From Branchiostoma lanceolatum (Eukaryota; Chordata; Leptocardii; Amphioxiformes; Branchiostomatidae): a stretch of DNA of 64,000 nucleotides. Positions 49,314-57,805 of this stretch are shown one piece after another. Position numbers and translations under genes: made by a program. The notes beneath the pieces are model-generated. The model worked only from the letters and a program-made list of their open reading frames with translations. It had not been told where the DNA came from and made no database searches. The stretch spans positions 9,241,501 through 9,305,500 of the forward strand of contig NC_089736.1 in NCBI RefSeq assembly GCF_035083965.1. The letters run 5' to 3'. Position 1 is the first letter of the stretch; the number at the start of each line of letters is the position of its first letter.

Positions 49314-52300
49314 CTTCCCTCCCTCTGTGTCTCTCTCTGTCCACCCCCTGTCCCTCTTTAGCTGTTGACGACAGCGGAGAACAACTCTTGTAGACTTGAT
49401 GACGCCTGGAGTGACCCAAAATAGCGTTCCCGGCTCAAGCGAAGAAAGGAAACAGGATTTTCGTGTAATCCTGCGGTCCCATCGCCATGGTTGTGCAGAT
49501 AGTGGTGCGTGGTACGGGTGTCCAGTAAACACAGTCATGGGGACGTCCTAACTAGACCGGGCTTCAAACAACCAATTTACTGAAAGTTCTGAGAGAGTCT
49601 CAAGTAACAAGATTCCATTTTATTTTGTTACAAAATCCTATCGATGCCTGTTCTTCGAAGAAAGATTAGATACGGAATATAATAACTTTCTGATATGTGT
49701 GTGTCACAATTTGAATGCATTCTAGAAACAAACTAGAGCACAATACTGTTGTTGTTGTTGTCCTTGCTTTATGTCTATTTTTCCGCAAGACATTGTCACT
49801 TGGTGCGTTAATACAGAACAGTACAACTAGTTGTAGCTTCACTAATCAAACTTCGCATATTATAAACCCACAAGGAAATTGCGCATTGAAACCTCATACA
49901 TTGCAGTGAGCCATTAACTAACTAAGTACACCATAACCACATTTTATGACTTCTATTTGGAATATAATGTATTACAGGGACCCGCTCGCTTTGGTCGAAG
50001 GGGAACTTTCAAAAGCTTCACTAGAGTTTGAAACATTCCCACGACTTCCTGCATCCCTTGAGAGGCTATGTCAACATTTGGAAATATGTTTACATCCTTT
50101 AAATGCCTGGTATTTCGAGGCTATCACGGTCTGTCCAATCACTGTCAAACTCCATCGCTAACATCCGGGAATGCTGGGAATTTTCACACTCCAAAATATG
50201 ACTAGAAATATGTAGCACGTTATTTGGTAACAGGTTGTTCGGCCGACAGGTGCATGTGGATGGTTACGACTTTAGAGTGCTCGCTGCTCACAAACAAATT
50301 AAAAGCATAATGATCTCTTATCTAAGTCTCTTAATTACGCAAAAACATATCATTAAGACAGCAATTAGACAAGAGTGACGTCTTTCCTGGCTGTTTTAAG
50401 ACTTTCCTTGCTGCCTTGGGTAATGCTTGTTCACTCTAGGGACCAACTTTCTTACGTGAATCATACGGTATCTCCTTCCATCTACTTTTACCTAGCCTGC
50501 AGGCCTTGCTAAATGAGGTATAAGAAATGTTTTAACAGGATATTTTAGAAGGGAGCGGCTGGTCACTGGAAAGGCAGATACGTGTAAAACCCTTGGTTTT
50601 GTTCTCGTTGTGCCCAAATCTTACATAATGCATCCAGAACATTATCTATTCCGAAAATGGCGTGGCACATAGAAATAGTGCATTCGGGGTCTAAATTGTT
50701 CTACATCCTAAAACAGGCAGTGGCACGCGATAAAATATATAGCACGTTTTTGGAAAACGAAAGTTGCTGGTAGCTAGGTGATACCTACGAACAAACGCCC
50801 CTCTCCCAACTCCAAACGAATGCTGTTCTCGTCAAACTAACTTCGTGTAGCCAAAATATTGATACCGTGGAAATGACCCTTCGGCGAGAAGTCGAACACG
50901 GCACAGCCCCTATTTTGGCATCGGCAAGTGGTTCGAATTTGGAGAGGGCGGGCACCGTGACATCGCCTGTGGAATGATGGGCGATTCGGTTTCAACTACG
51001 GGACGGGTTAAAACTAGGGACCTACCGTTTCTAACCTTAACGTGGTCTCGACTTCTTCGTGTTCGGATATGTTTGTTACATATCCTAATCGCAGAGCAAA
51101 AGTGTATAAAGTTAAACGTTTTTTTTTTTAATTTTCTAGTGCTAACATATCAAAATAGTAAAAATTGTCGTCATTGAGACGGAATTTACCTATCTTAAGT
51201 CTGAAACATGGTATCCGTCAGTGTCTCAGTTTGTTCAGGTACAGTGCCGCCCAGGTAAGGTGTACCGGAACACAGCCTTAAGAGTTAACTTGCTATGTCT
51301 TCTTTTTAATGTTAAACCATTGCAAACGTAAGACAATAATGAATTATTGCCACCCCTTCTGGCTAGTCCCCATCAGTAGTATTATTCGCCAAAAATAGCT
51401 AATCAAGCAACTGGATAAAATTTTTAATCCAGTTGCTTGAGTAGCTATTTTTGGCGTATCTTATTACCTGGATGTCTAAACCTTCATCAAAGTAGTATTG
51501 TTCATCCTACGATTTTAGAATCGGCTTCAACTCGGGAGTCAATGAAGTAGGAGGAGCTTCACTATTTTCCCATAGAGGCCTTGACCATCTCCTAACTACC
51601 AGTATTACGAAGAACCGTCCTCTGACGCACATCACGTGAACGTACACGCGCTTACAGCACGCGAACACAGGATGTAAACGAGCAACTGTAACAACGGGCC
51701 GTCACACAATGCCCGACCGCCGCCGTCAAAAGCGATCCTCCTGCATATTTTATAACATAATCGTGTGCCGCTATTGTGTTCGCCCGGTAATTTCTCGGCT
51801 CTTTGAGCGGTTATTAGCCAAATGGAACCCTATATATCATGTGTCAGCAAGACCGATCAGTCACAGGCAAACAACGAACAAAACTTCTGCTCACTTTACG
51901 CCATCGTATTTTCAAAGTACACCGCTATATCAATCATATATATCTTTTCAAGATATATTATAAGATACATAGTTATTTCCTCGCTTTCGCGGATGAAAAC
52001 ATGTACATCTGTTTTGAGTACATGATGTATTCTTTTGTTCGGCCCTTTAATTTTGTTGTGACGTAATAACCTTGGGTTTTCTCAGAATTCGTGTGAAGTA
52101 TCATCCAAAAATGAGTCATACAAGAGGAAATGTCAACACTACCAAGAAAAATTCCGCCTATTCAAAATAAAGAGCACATTTCTCTCATCACCGTTTGTTG
52201 TCGTTTGTATTGTGATTTTGTAACTCCTATTTTTACTGAGACTGAGAAAGAACATGATTCACTGGTACAACATCCTGTAAAAGCTCTAGGGGAAACAGGA

Positions 52301-54193
52301 AACAGGTTTTCTGTCATCCATGACCCCCTAGGTATTCCGAAACACCTCAACAGGTGACAATTCCCTGAAAAAGTCAACAGAGCAATTTTTCTGTCATCCA
52401 CGGACCCCTAGGTATTTCACAACACCTCAACAGGTGGCAATACCCCTAGCAATACCCTGAAAACGTCAACAGAGCAGTTTTTCTGTCATCCACGGCCCCC
52501 TAGGTATTTCACAACACCTCAACAGGTGACAATACCCGGTAAAAAGTCAACAGAGCAGCGCTGCCTCTGTCGTGGCCAATGATTATAAGGCATGCGGGCG
52601 ATCAGAAGACACCACTATACTTTCTCGTGGCCCCAGGCGCTCACGACAAAGAGTACCAGAGCGCGACGACACACAGCTACACATAAGCATAAAATAGCGA
52701 TCAAATAACAGATTTGTAGATTTCAAAACGCCGTTCTGTTGTCAAAGTGCCAACATACGAGTAAAGGCCAACAACTGACGATCGTGACTCTTGGATTTCC
52801 TCATTTCAAAGGAATGTCTTTCCACCTCACAGGGGATGTTTATCTATTTCACAGAACTGTTAAGGGAAAATTCCGCGACTTAGTGATCTTAGTGAAGGAG
52901 GGGGCAAGGCTCAGACCCTTCTACTTCCTTAACGCTTTACAAAAGGACTTGTAAACGACTTGTGCGACTGTTTATATGTCCAGTCTTGTTTGGAACAAAC
53001 TAATGACAACCGACCGTGAAGCAATGGACCAACACCGGCGGGTTGACATTGTATTGTTTGGGTTAGGTACACGGTAGGAGAGAACACCCCTGTATAAGAG
53101 CCAAGCGTGTCTGTATACACAATCCCCACACCATGTCACCTGGAGATATAAACAGTGCCCATCACACGGAACAAAAGACAAATCCTGTCCATTACAAGGC
53201 TATTATAGGGGAGTTTTAACCGTACATACCTCGATACAGATGATGCCCCCTTGGTGGCCTTCGAACGTGCGAAGCGCCTCGCCTGTGTCGATCGTCCAAG
53301 CCATAACATTGGCGTCGTGCGAGCCGGTAAACAAAGTCTTGCCTTGGCGATCCACCGCCATGGACAGGATGGCCATTTTGTGTCCTTTGAACGTTGTCCG
53401 GCACTTGCCGTCCAAACTCCAGGCCTTGGCCGTGCTGTCTAGCGAGCCCGTGAGGACCAGGTCTTTGGAGGCGTCGACGGTTTCGTGCTGCGCCTTGGGC
53501 GAGTTGTCACCGCCTGGCGAGACGAAAATGATCGGGGTGATGCCGCGCTTGTGCCCGAGGAACACCTGTACACACTCCCCGGAGTCGAACTGCCAGCACC
53601 GCGCCGTCCGATCGTACGAGCTAGTGAACAGCAGCCCTCCCGCTGAAAAACATCCATTTACAAGACACTTAATATACACACGTCTCCGCCCTGTGTCTTA
53701 AACACAAGCCTTCATATGATCTAGTTATGTAAACATCTTAATACCTTTGGATTAACATTAGTGTGATATACGGTGCGAGTAGACATATAAGATATGTAAT
53801 AGGAAGTAGCTGACACGTTACTGGAAGATTCGGTAATAGTTCTGTAAGCTTGCCTGCTGTAACTCTGTTGACGGGAGAAGAGTGACCGGTAAAGACCAGG
53901 ACACAGTCGCACGAGTTCAGGTCCCACTTCCGGATGGTCTTGTCGGCGCTGGACGTCACCGCGTAGTTGTCGACGAAGCTGACGGAGGTGATGTAGTCGG
54001 CGTGCCCCGTCAGGACCCCGACACACTCGTGCGTCCGCGTGCTCCACAGGCGGGCCGTGCGGTCCTCCGACCCGGTGATCAACAGCGACCCGTCCCCGGA
54101 GAGAGACAGGCAGTTCACGCCGCCCGAATGGTCCGTACAGGTCTTTATCAAATGGTTCGAGTCCTGTTTCTTCTTGCTTCCACCGCTTCCCAT
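31411..54193 (-). CDS. WDR86: WDR86 orthologue, WD40-repeat protein, five coding exons
   Basis: Coding exons in order: 54193-53854, 53642-53230, 32520-32385, 31999-31896, 31668-31411. Phases agree; 1251 nt, about 416 aa (human WDR86 about 376). It begins MGSGGSKKK, a good N-myristoylation consensus (G2, S6, basic 7-9), then eight WD repeats, e.g. SLLITGSEDRTARLWS, AVTSSADKTIRKWD, LLFTSSYDRTARCW, KTLFTGSHDANVMAW, LMYTGSSDHTAKCW, LFTGSGDACARAFD and LFTASHDGTLKVWN. The SGDACARAFDA block is characteristic of WDR86. A charged tail of about 60 residues (EDWGKPKKDEEDKENAKRK onward) follows the last repeat and is not in the human protein as I recall it. Exon 1 ends at a GC donor (ACAGCAG|GCAAGC), the only join that keeps frame and length. 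Intron 2 is about 20.7 kb. Function is poorly known; presumably a scaffold. Confidence 0.92.
32219..32436. repeat. tandem duplication of WDR86 exon 3 end and splice donor
   Basis: Two copies of about 106 bp (32219-32324 and 32331-32436). The right copy contains the true 3' end of coding exon 3 and its donor. The left copy, downstream in transcription, repeats the coding end (AAGGCCATGCAGGACACAG on the plus strand), the donor (ACTTACAGACGCC) and the AATTTGCATACT block with about a dozen differences. Confidence 0.75.
33640..33780 (-). repeat. dispersed repeat D, copy 2
   Basis: Reverse orientation: TTTCGGATGGGGACGTAAAG, GTTAAAGAACCCAGCACACT and GGGATGACCCGGTGTGCTTG correspond to blocks of the copies at 17818 and 41974. 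It lies in the long WDR86 intron. Confidence 0.6.
33781..34256. other. intronic, no gene seen
   Basis: Part of the long WDR86 intron. No convincing feature beyond AT-rich sequence. Confidence 0.35.
34257..34545 (+). mobile_element. 5S-rRNA-derived SINE (SINE3-like)
   Basis: Positions 34257-34376 (120 nt, the length of 5S rRNA) begin GCTACGGCC and end GCTGTAGCCT. They carry the 5S internal-promoter landmarks CGATCTCGGAAGTTAAGCA (box A region) and CTTGGATGGGAGACC (box C). GCGCGTTG (34272-34279) can pair with CAACGCGC (34312-34319) as helix II, although the bases differ from the usual 5S helix. It is followed by a non-5S tail with GGAGGGACGTAAAACG, CGAGGAGGTGCCTCGAACAC and GTTAAACAGCCTCATTACC, which also ends SINEs at 4530 and 44330. 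It lies in the WDR86 intron on the opposite strand. Confidence 0.75.
34713..34906 (-). mobile_element. MITE, inverted relative of the 9201-9436 element
   Basis: The reverse complement matches that element in order: CTGGTCTATGTGGACAGGTG, GTCACTGTAGACAGGATTCT, then CAATGGGGAAAATTATC. The ends are decayed (GTACAGCCAAATCTGT on the left). Confidence 0.6.
34930..35017. repeat. poly(C) run and (CAT)n microsatellite
   Basis: A run of 17 C at 34930-34946 and about seven CAT units at 34997-35017. Similar G runs occur at 35253-35267, 37206-37220 and 38438-38451, all in the WDR86 intron. Confidence 0.8.
35018..36621. other. intronic, no gene seen
   Basis: Part of the WDR86 intron. Contains a G run (35253-35267) and a C run near 36210, but no recognised coding exon. 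Confidence 0.35.
36622..36702 (+). CDS. candidate isolated terminal exon, unknown protein
   Basis: A pyrimidine-rich tract and acceptor (CTTTTTCGACAACAG, ending 36621) lead into a 26-codon open frame that starts GRKFSVLEDEKTAKASD, ends HLPLYTD and is followed by TGA. The hydrophilic, well-composed tail looks like the cytoplasmic C-terminus of a membrane protein, but no partner exon was found upstream on the plus strand and the family is not recognised. It lies antisense in the long WDR86 intron. It could be the last exon of a nested gene, a gene fragment, or chance. Confidence 0.25.
   Translation, partial: GRKFSVLEDEKTAKASDSSHLPLYTD
36703..39227. other. intronic, no gene seen
   Basis: Part of the WDR86 intron. 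Two long G runs (37206-37220 and 38438-38451). No coding or RNA gene recognised. Confidence 0.35.
39228..39780. repeat. degenerate tandem repeat, four units
   Basis: The motif (C)ATACAGTAAAAATGACTATGA or a close variant recurs near 39231, 39364, 39559 and 39734. Between copies come GGGTGTCTTCAAC.TGTCTA and ATGGCTAGATAT blocks. Spacing is about 130-195 bp with indels. Confidence 0.5.
40262..40375 (+). repeat. SINE family B copy
   Basis: GGTGGACTAGCCCCCTGATG, GTGTGGCCCAAGGACTATAG, AAACGGAGATGGGCGCCGCC and CTATACACCATATGG; the best-preserved copy of the family B 3' module. WDR86 intron. Confidence 0.65.
40376..41973. other. intronic, no gene seen
   Basis: Part of the WDR86 intron. The block ACGTTTCGATGACTG..CATCTTCATCAGGGC (about 41460-41500) resembles short sequences common near ends of dispersed repeats. 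No coding feature seen. Confidence 0.35.
41974..42130 (+). repeat. dispersed repeat D, copy 3
   Basis: AAGCACACTGAGTCACCCCT, GACAAGTGTGTTGGGTTCTT, TTACGTGCAG, then GGCTTTACGTCCCCATCCGA and CCCAGCGGGACTCGAACC. The most complete of the three copies. Confidence 0.6.
42131..43956. other. intronic, no gene seen
   Basis: Part of the WDR86 intron. The short frames are not credible. No feature identified. Confidence 0.35.
43957..44050 (+). repeat. LINE-like 3' terminus
   Basis: CCTGTCGATGACGACATGAA, AATAAGCTGTAAGCTTGAG and GTCGTCATCATGTCATG lead into GTTGCAATAAAAAAAAAC, i.e. a poly(A) signal fused to an A run, as at the 3' end of a non-LTR retrotransposon or retrocopy. Confidence 0.4.
44200..44715. 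repeat. degenerate tandem repeat interrupted by a SINE
   Basis: The blocks GGTGACATACATGTGAC, GTAGCCGCACGT and CGTCTCTAAATCATCA recur three times (about 44225-44305, 44535-44615 and 44635-44710). A SINE at 44330-44545 with GAGGAGGTGCCTCAAGCACG and CGGAGGGACGTAAG lies inside the array. Confidence 0.5.
44716..46297. other. intronic, no gene seen
   Basis: Part of the WDR86 intron. No feature supported; the frame at 45187-45486 has no recognisable domain. Confidence 0.35.
46298..47300. repeat. dispersed repeat with ~130-bp units carrying ATTTGCATAATTAATGAG
   Basis: Starts with the palindromic TACCTTCGCCGAGAAGGTTA. The octamer ATTTGCAT followed by AATTAATGAG recurs near 46750, 46880, 47010, 47134 and 47267, i.e. 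every 124-133 bp. Alternate units resemble each other more (GGAAGAGAG.AAT.TT in one class; AACTCAAGA.GG..TTGATGGAT in the other), giving a period of about 260 bp. Confidence 0.6.
47440..47530 (+). repeat. tRNA-like SINE head
   Basis: GACGTGGGTTCGATTCCCAC is a good B box (GGTTCGATTCC), with CTAGTTGTCCCAGTCCGAG upstream. It does not fold as a complete tRNA, so it is read as a SINE head. Confidence 0.4.
47531..49194. other. intronic, no gene seen
   Basis: Part of the WDR86 intron. A block TGTCTATTTTTCCGC.AGAC at about 48000 recurs at about 49773 (small dispersed repeat). A G run lies at about 48354-48365. The 121-codon frame at 48410-48775 is not supported. Confidence 0.35.
49195..49345. repeat. 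(CT)n microsatellite
   Basis: About 150 bp of CT/CCCT-rich simple sequence on the plus strand in the WDR86 intron. It creates spurious frames on both strands. Confidence 0.9.
51387..51456. repeat. 70-nt near-perfect hairpin
   Basis: CGCCAAAAATAGCTAATCAA continuing GCAACTGGAT pairs with its inverse at 51427-51456, 30 bp with one mismatch around a 10-nt A/T loop. It lies in the WDR86 intron. It could be a minimal MITE or a foldable RNA; neither is shown. Confidence 0.7.
52307..52558. repeat. tandem repeat, three units of about 78-91 bp
   Basis: Each unit reads TTTCTGTCATCCA..G..CCC, CTAGGTATT.C..AACACC, TCAACAGGTG.CAAT.CCC and AAA.GTCAACAGAGCA. The units start near 52307, 52387 and 52479; the middle one has an extra CCTAGCAATACC. 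Confidence 0.8.
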
Positions 54194-57100
54194 GTTGTTG
54201 GAGAGCCTAGACGATTCACCTGTTTATGCAGGTCGGGCAGTGTTTATTTGCAAAAGGCAGGTGAAGGTATATGTATCTGCAGTCGGACATGCACCAGTAA
54301 AGCGGTGTGTGGGAGTGTGCCTATCCCCACACACACATCACTCACCCACGGCGACACGGTGTCCATGCCTCCAACAACCCCTCAGACATGCTGAACTTCA
54401 ACTTGACGACGCCAAGGGCACGGTACAGGGTCGGTAAAGACGCGAGAATACGCGAGAGAAGTTGTATACGCTCCTACACAGCGAAGCGAACTGTCCGCGA
54501 CTTCTAAGAACGGTGGGTTTAATCCCTACAATACCAGCAGAGCAGGGTTCGTCCCGGCCGCTTGTCTCTCCGGGATGACACCAAAATAAGGAACAGGTTC
54601 TTCCGCGACCTTCGACCTCTCAAAGCTCGAGCAGTGAGAATCAGAGCATTCCGGCGGAGTGAAGCAGACCAGATGTCCCGGTCCTGAAGCGTAAAGTTCC
54701 CGCTAAAAGGGAAGTCCAAGCGTCGAGAATGTTCCGCACTCACCCCACCCTACCGTCACTGGTGGAAGTTAGTCAGGTGAAATACCTGGGATGTGCTGTC
54801 TACCTGAGGCCATTCATTTGAATAAGGCCGCGGCGGCGCAGTGTTCTGTTACACGTCATTGCTCAGGTGGAAACGGTCTACCTGGGTGAGGAAACACCCA
54901 AAGGAATTGCGGTTTACACTTCCTGTGCCGACCAGCACTTTGTGAACAGCAAAGGCTGAAGTTTGGGTCCCCCAAAATGTTATAGTTTCGCATGGCAGCG
55001 TTCCCTAAAGCTTTGTGGTGACAAAAATTAAAGGTATAACGTTACAATGCAATTATTTCGAGGAGAGAAAGTTGTCTCGTAAAGTTTCTTTTTAATCCCC
55101 TCTTTCTCACCCCCACCCAAAATCTGGAGCATTCTGCTACATAAAAATGACGCCTATAGAAATGTGCTCACAATGGTCTATTCTCGATTAAATAACCCAA
55201 TATCATCGTGGCGACGTCTTGCCTCAGAAATTTTCACTTGTTTTTACTTGGAGTCAGGTTCTTAGAGTAGATACTATAAGAAGTGGAATCATACATTACT
55301 TGTACAAAGGAATCTTGACCTAATCTTTTACTTGCGCTCTCCCTTCTGCTTGTTTATGTGTTTTGGTGTACCATGTTTAGCAGGTGTCTGTGATCCCGTG
55401 CACCCCTTTTTGGCAAAATGGACCAGTCCAAAATCAGACGACATTGAGAAAAAGTTTTGTGAATGACAAAAAAACATAAAATCTGCGAATGCAACAGCTT
55501 CTTTAACCTAAGAAAACACTATCTATCCCTGTTAACTTAAAACACGAAACTATCTGTAACCGCCCATGCAGACGACACAGCGTTTCGCGTCATAGCACCA
55601 GTCAAATGGTGGAGTGGTGCATGACGGGATGTGCATGCGGTGCCTTGGTAACAACAATAACTTGCGGTCAGGCAGACTGAACGATACGGGCACCTCCTCT
55701 ATTATTCATTCCTACTGCCGCCAGAACCTGAAATTTCCGGTATTAACTGTAAAATGAGAAGGACTATATTACGCATTTTTGAAACCGCACCTTGGTATGT
55801 GATAGCTTGTACCACGCAGGGATACTCTATCAAAATAACCCATGGCTTCGATGCTGTCACACATGGTAGTTTGCCTTGAAATCATGGATACATCCAGTAT
55901 TAACACGACTTAGCTGTTGAGTGGGAACAAGACCTAACAGATTTATTATTATAGTAACTTATATCCATATTGGATTATATCCGTATGTGTGGTCTCCTTG
56001 GGTACGCACTAAACAACATGAAAACCGTTGCTGAGCCATTCAAAAGTGAATTTGTACGTGTCAAATACACGTGCAGTTAATAGTAGTATAGTCATAGTGT
56101 AACTGTTCATTTCGACATTGTCAGAGTTATATTACTTATTTGTGACCTGACCCGTTCGTGTCAAATGATTTGAATAGTTTGGGACACCTGTGCGTGATTC
56201 TTAGATTACGTCACAAATTGTTGCAGATCAAATATGCAATCTCAAACCAATGGCGTCTTTAAGTTTTTTCAAGACAGCACTGAAGTTACATTTTTTGGTA
56301 CAAGGAAGATATATTTGTACATATTTAAAAGATGCCGTATGGTTTATTTTATCAGAGAATGATTTAAAGATATTCAAAGACGTTCAAAGGGTTTCAAAAC
56401 ATAGCTGTACTAAACCAGGCTACTAAATCATAAGCATGAACATTTTATAACTCCTGCCAATCAGTTTATGGCCACTTGACTGCGCACCTGTGTTTGAAGG
56501 TTATTATCAAACACTATTTTGTGTCAACAACCCCCTTTTTTTACAACAGCACAGAGGAGGAAGATCCCAGATGATTTTAGATTTTAGAAGAAATTTCCTG
56601 GACTTACGCTAGCCGTGTGTGTTGAGTACTATGTGCTATTATTGGCACAATATTGTGGAAAAAAACAATACACAGATTGTAACCTTCTCGATTTTTGTCG
56701 ACATTTCAAAACTTTTTCGGTGGGGAGGGGGGCACATAGCTGTAGCTGAACTCAGATGACACGGCATTACAGTGAAAATAACATACTGCTATCAGCGTCA
56801 GCTATTGTGCATAATGACAGGTTGAGTACACTTGCTGGAGCACACGGCAATTTAGAAATTTGGGTGTGTCCGTGTTTTCAGCTTGGCTTTCTGAAGGCGA
56901 ATTATTACAAGGGCACGATGTTTATGAACCAACGGGTACTGAAGGTCACTAGGCGTCCTGTGAATTATTCTTTTAAAGCTTCAATTAATAAAGGTAAAAT
57001 TGGTCAAAAACATAATCAGTATACACCGCATTTTTGACTTTAAAATATCTACCACTTTGAACTATAACTTCCTTAAAAGAAAGGTTAAAATTATCAAAGG

Positions 57101-57696
57101 GCGTTTGATATTGGACGTTTTAGGGTCAATAGTACGTATAGATGTGTTACTGTAAGGTATTACAATTGGTGTATGGTTTGTGGGGTTAGTGTTCGTTGCT
57201 GTGCAGACTAAAATTGCTTACTGTAATACTGGACATGAGGATGGGACTAGATAAAGGTAATTCTGGACAAAAATTGTCGTCACTATATCAAGAAAGACCG
57301 GCTGTAGAAAATATCTCATTAGAAGCTGAACAGAATTCTTCCTTGTGAGCATTTTGTAGAAAAAACGACCGTTTACAGGAGTGGTGATGATAGATGATGT
57401 TACTGAACTGTCCCTTTAAACATTTTTGCCGTAAGACAGCTCGACTTCTTCTCCCCCGATGGTAACGTTACAGTCCATCGGTTACCGTCAAACGCTGTAA
57501 TTTGTGATTGGCGTGACAGGTGAGAGAATCCAAGCGCACATAATGAATTACGTTCTGCTGCGGTCTTCTAATTCGCAGAGCGGTGTCCAAAAAATTAGGG
57601 GAGCACCACCATTACAAATAAACTTCAGATAGCCACCAGCATGGAATCTGATATTAAATGAAAAACGATTAGTTAAGAAGAAGTAAAAGAAAAAGC
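54194..57696. other. upstream of WDR86, no gene seen
   Basis: The WDR86 promoter and 5' UTR should lie in the first few hundred bases, which are GC-rich with several CpG. No TATA box or start site was placed. The rest to 57.7 kb shows no credible coding frame or RNA gene. Confidence 0.4.
57690..57694 (-). terminator. Pol III T-run terminator of the tRNA gene
   Basis: Five consecutive T on the minus strand, starting two bases after the discriminator base of the tRNA-Phe gene. Confidence 0.7.
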
Positions 57697-57805
57697 TGCC
57701 TCGACCCGGGATTGAACCAGGGACCTTTAGATCTCCAATTTGTCAAGCCAGTGTTCTGGCTTCCGAGACTTCAGTCTAACGCTCTCCCAACTGAGCTATC
57801 GAGGC
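57697..57805 (-). tRNA. tRNA-Phe(GAA) with a 36-nt intron
   Basis: The minus strand folds as a full cloverleaf: acceptor GCCTCGA/TCGAGGC (7 bp), D arm GCTC-AGTTGGGA-GAGC with G18 G19 G20, anticodon stem TTAGA/TCTAA with loop CTGAAGA (GAA anticodon), variable AGGTC, T arm CCTGG-TTCAATC-CCGGG, and A73. The mature form is 73 nt. A 36-nt intron (57733-57768) lies at the canonical site after nucleotide 37 and contains a 7-bp stem AAGCCAG/CTGGCTT. Five T follow on the minus strand (57690-57694), a Pol III terminator. The core from D arm to T arm is that of eukaryotic tRNA-Phe; the acceptor stem differs from the usual GCCGAAA. Confidence 0.92.

Noticed and set aside
49161..49538. 125-codon frame rich in Glu and Arg
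   Set aside because: It is the translation of a (CT)n microsatellite.
53852..53869. GT donor AACAGA|GTTACA for WDR86 exon 1
   Set aside because: Joining it to the 53642 acceptor shifts the frame of the third WD repeat; the GC donor restores it exactly.
53240..54437. plus-strand frames of 130-170 codons
   Set aside because: They are antisense shadows of WDR86 exons 1 and 2, whose GC-rich codons keep the opposite strand open.
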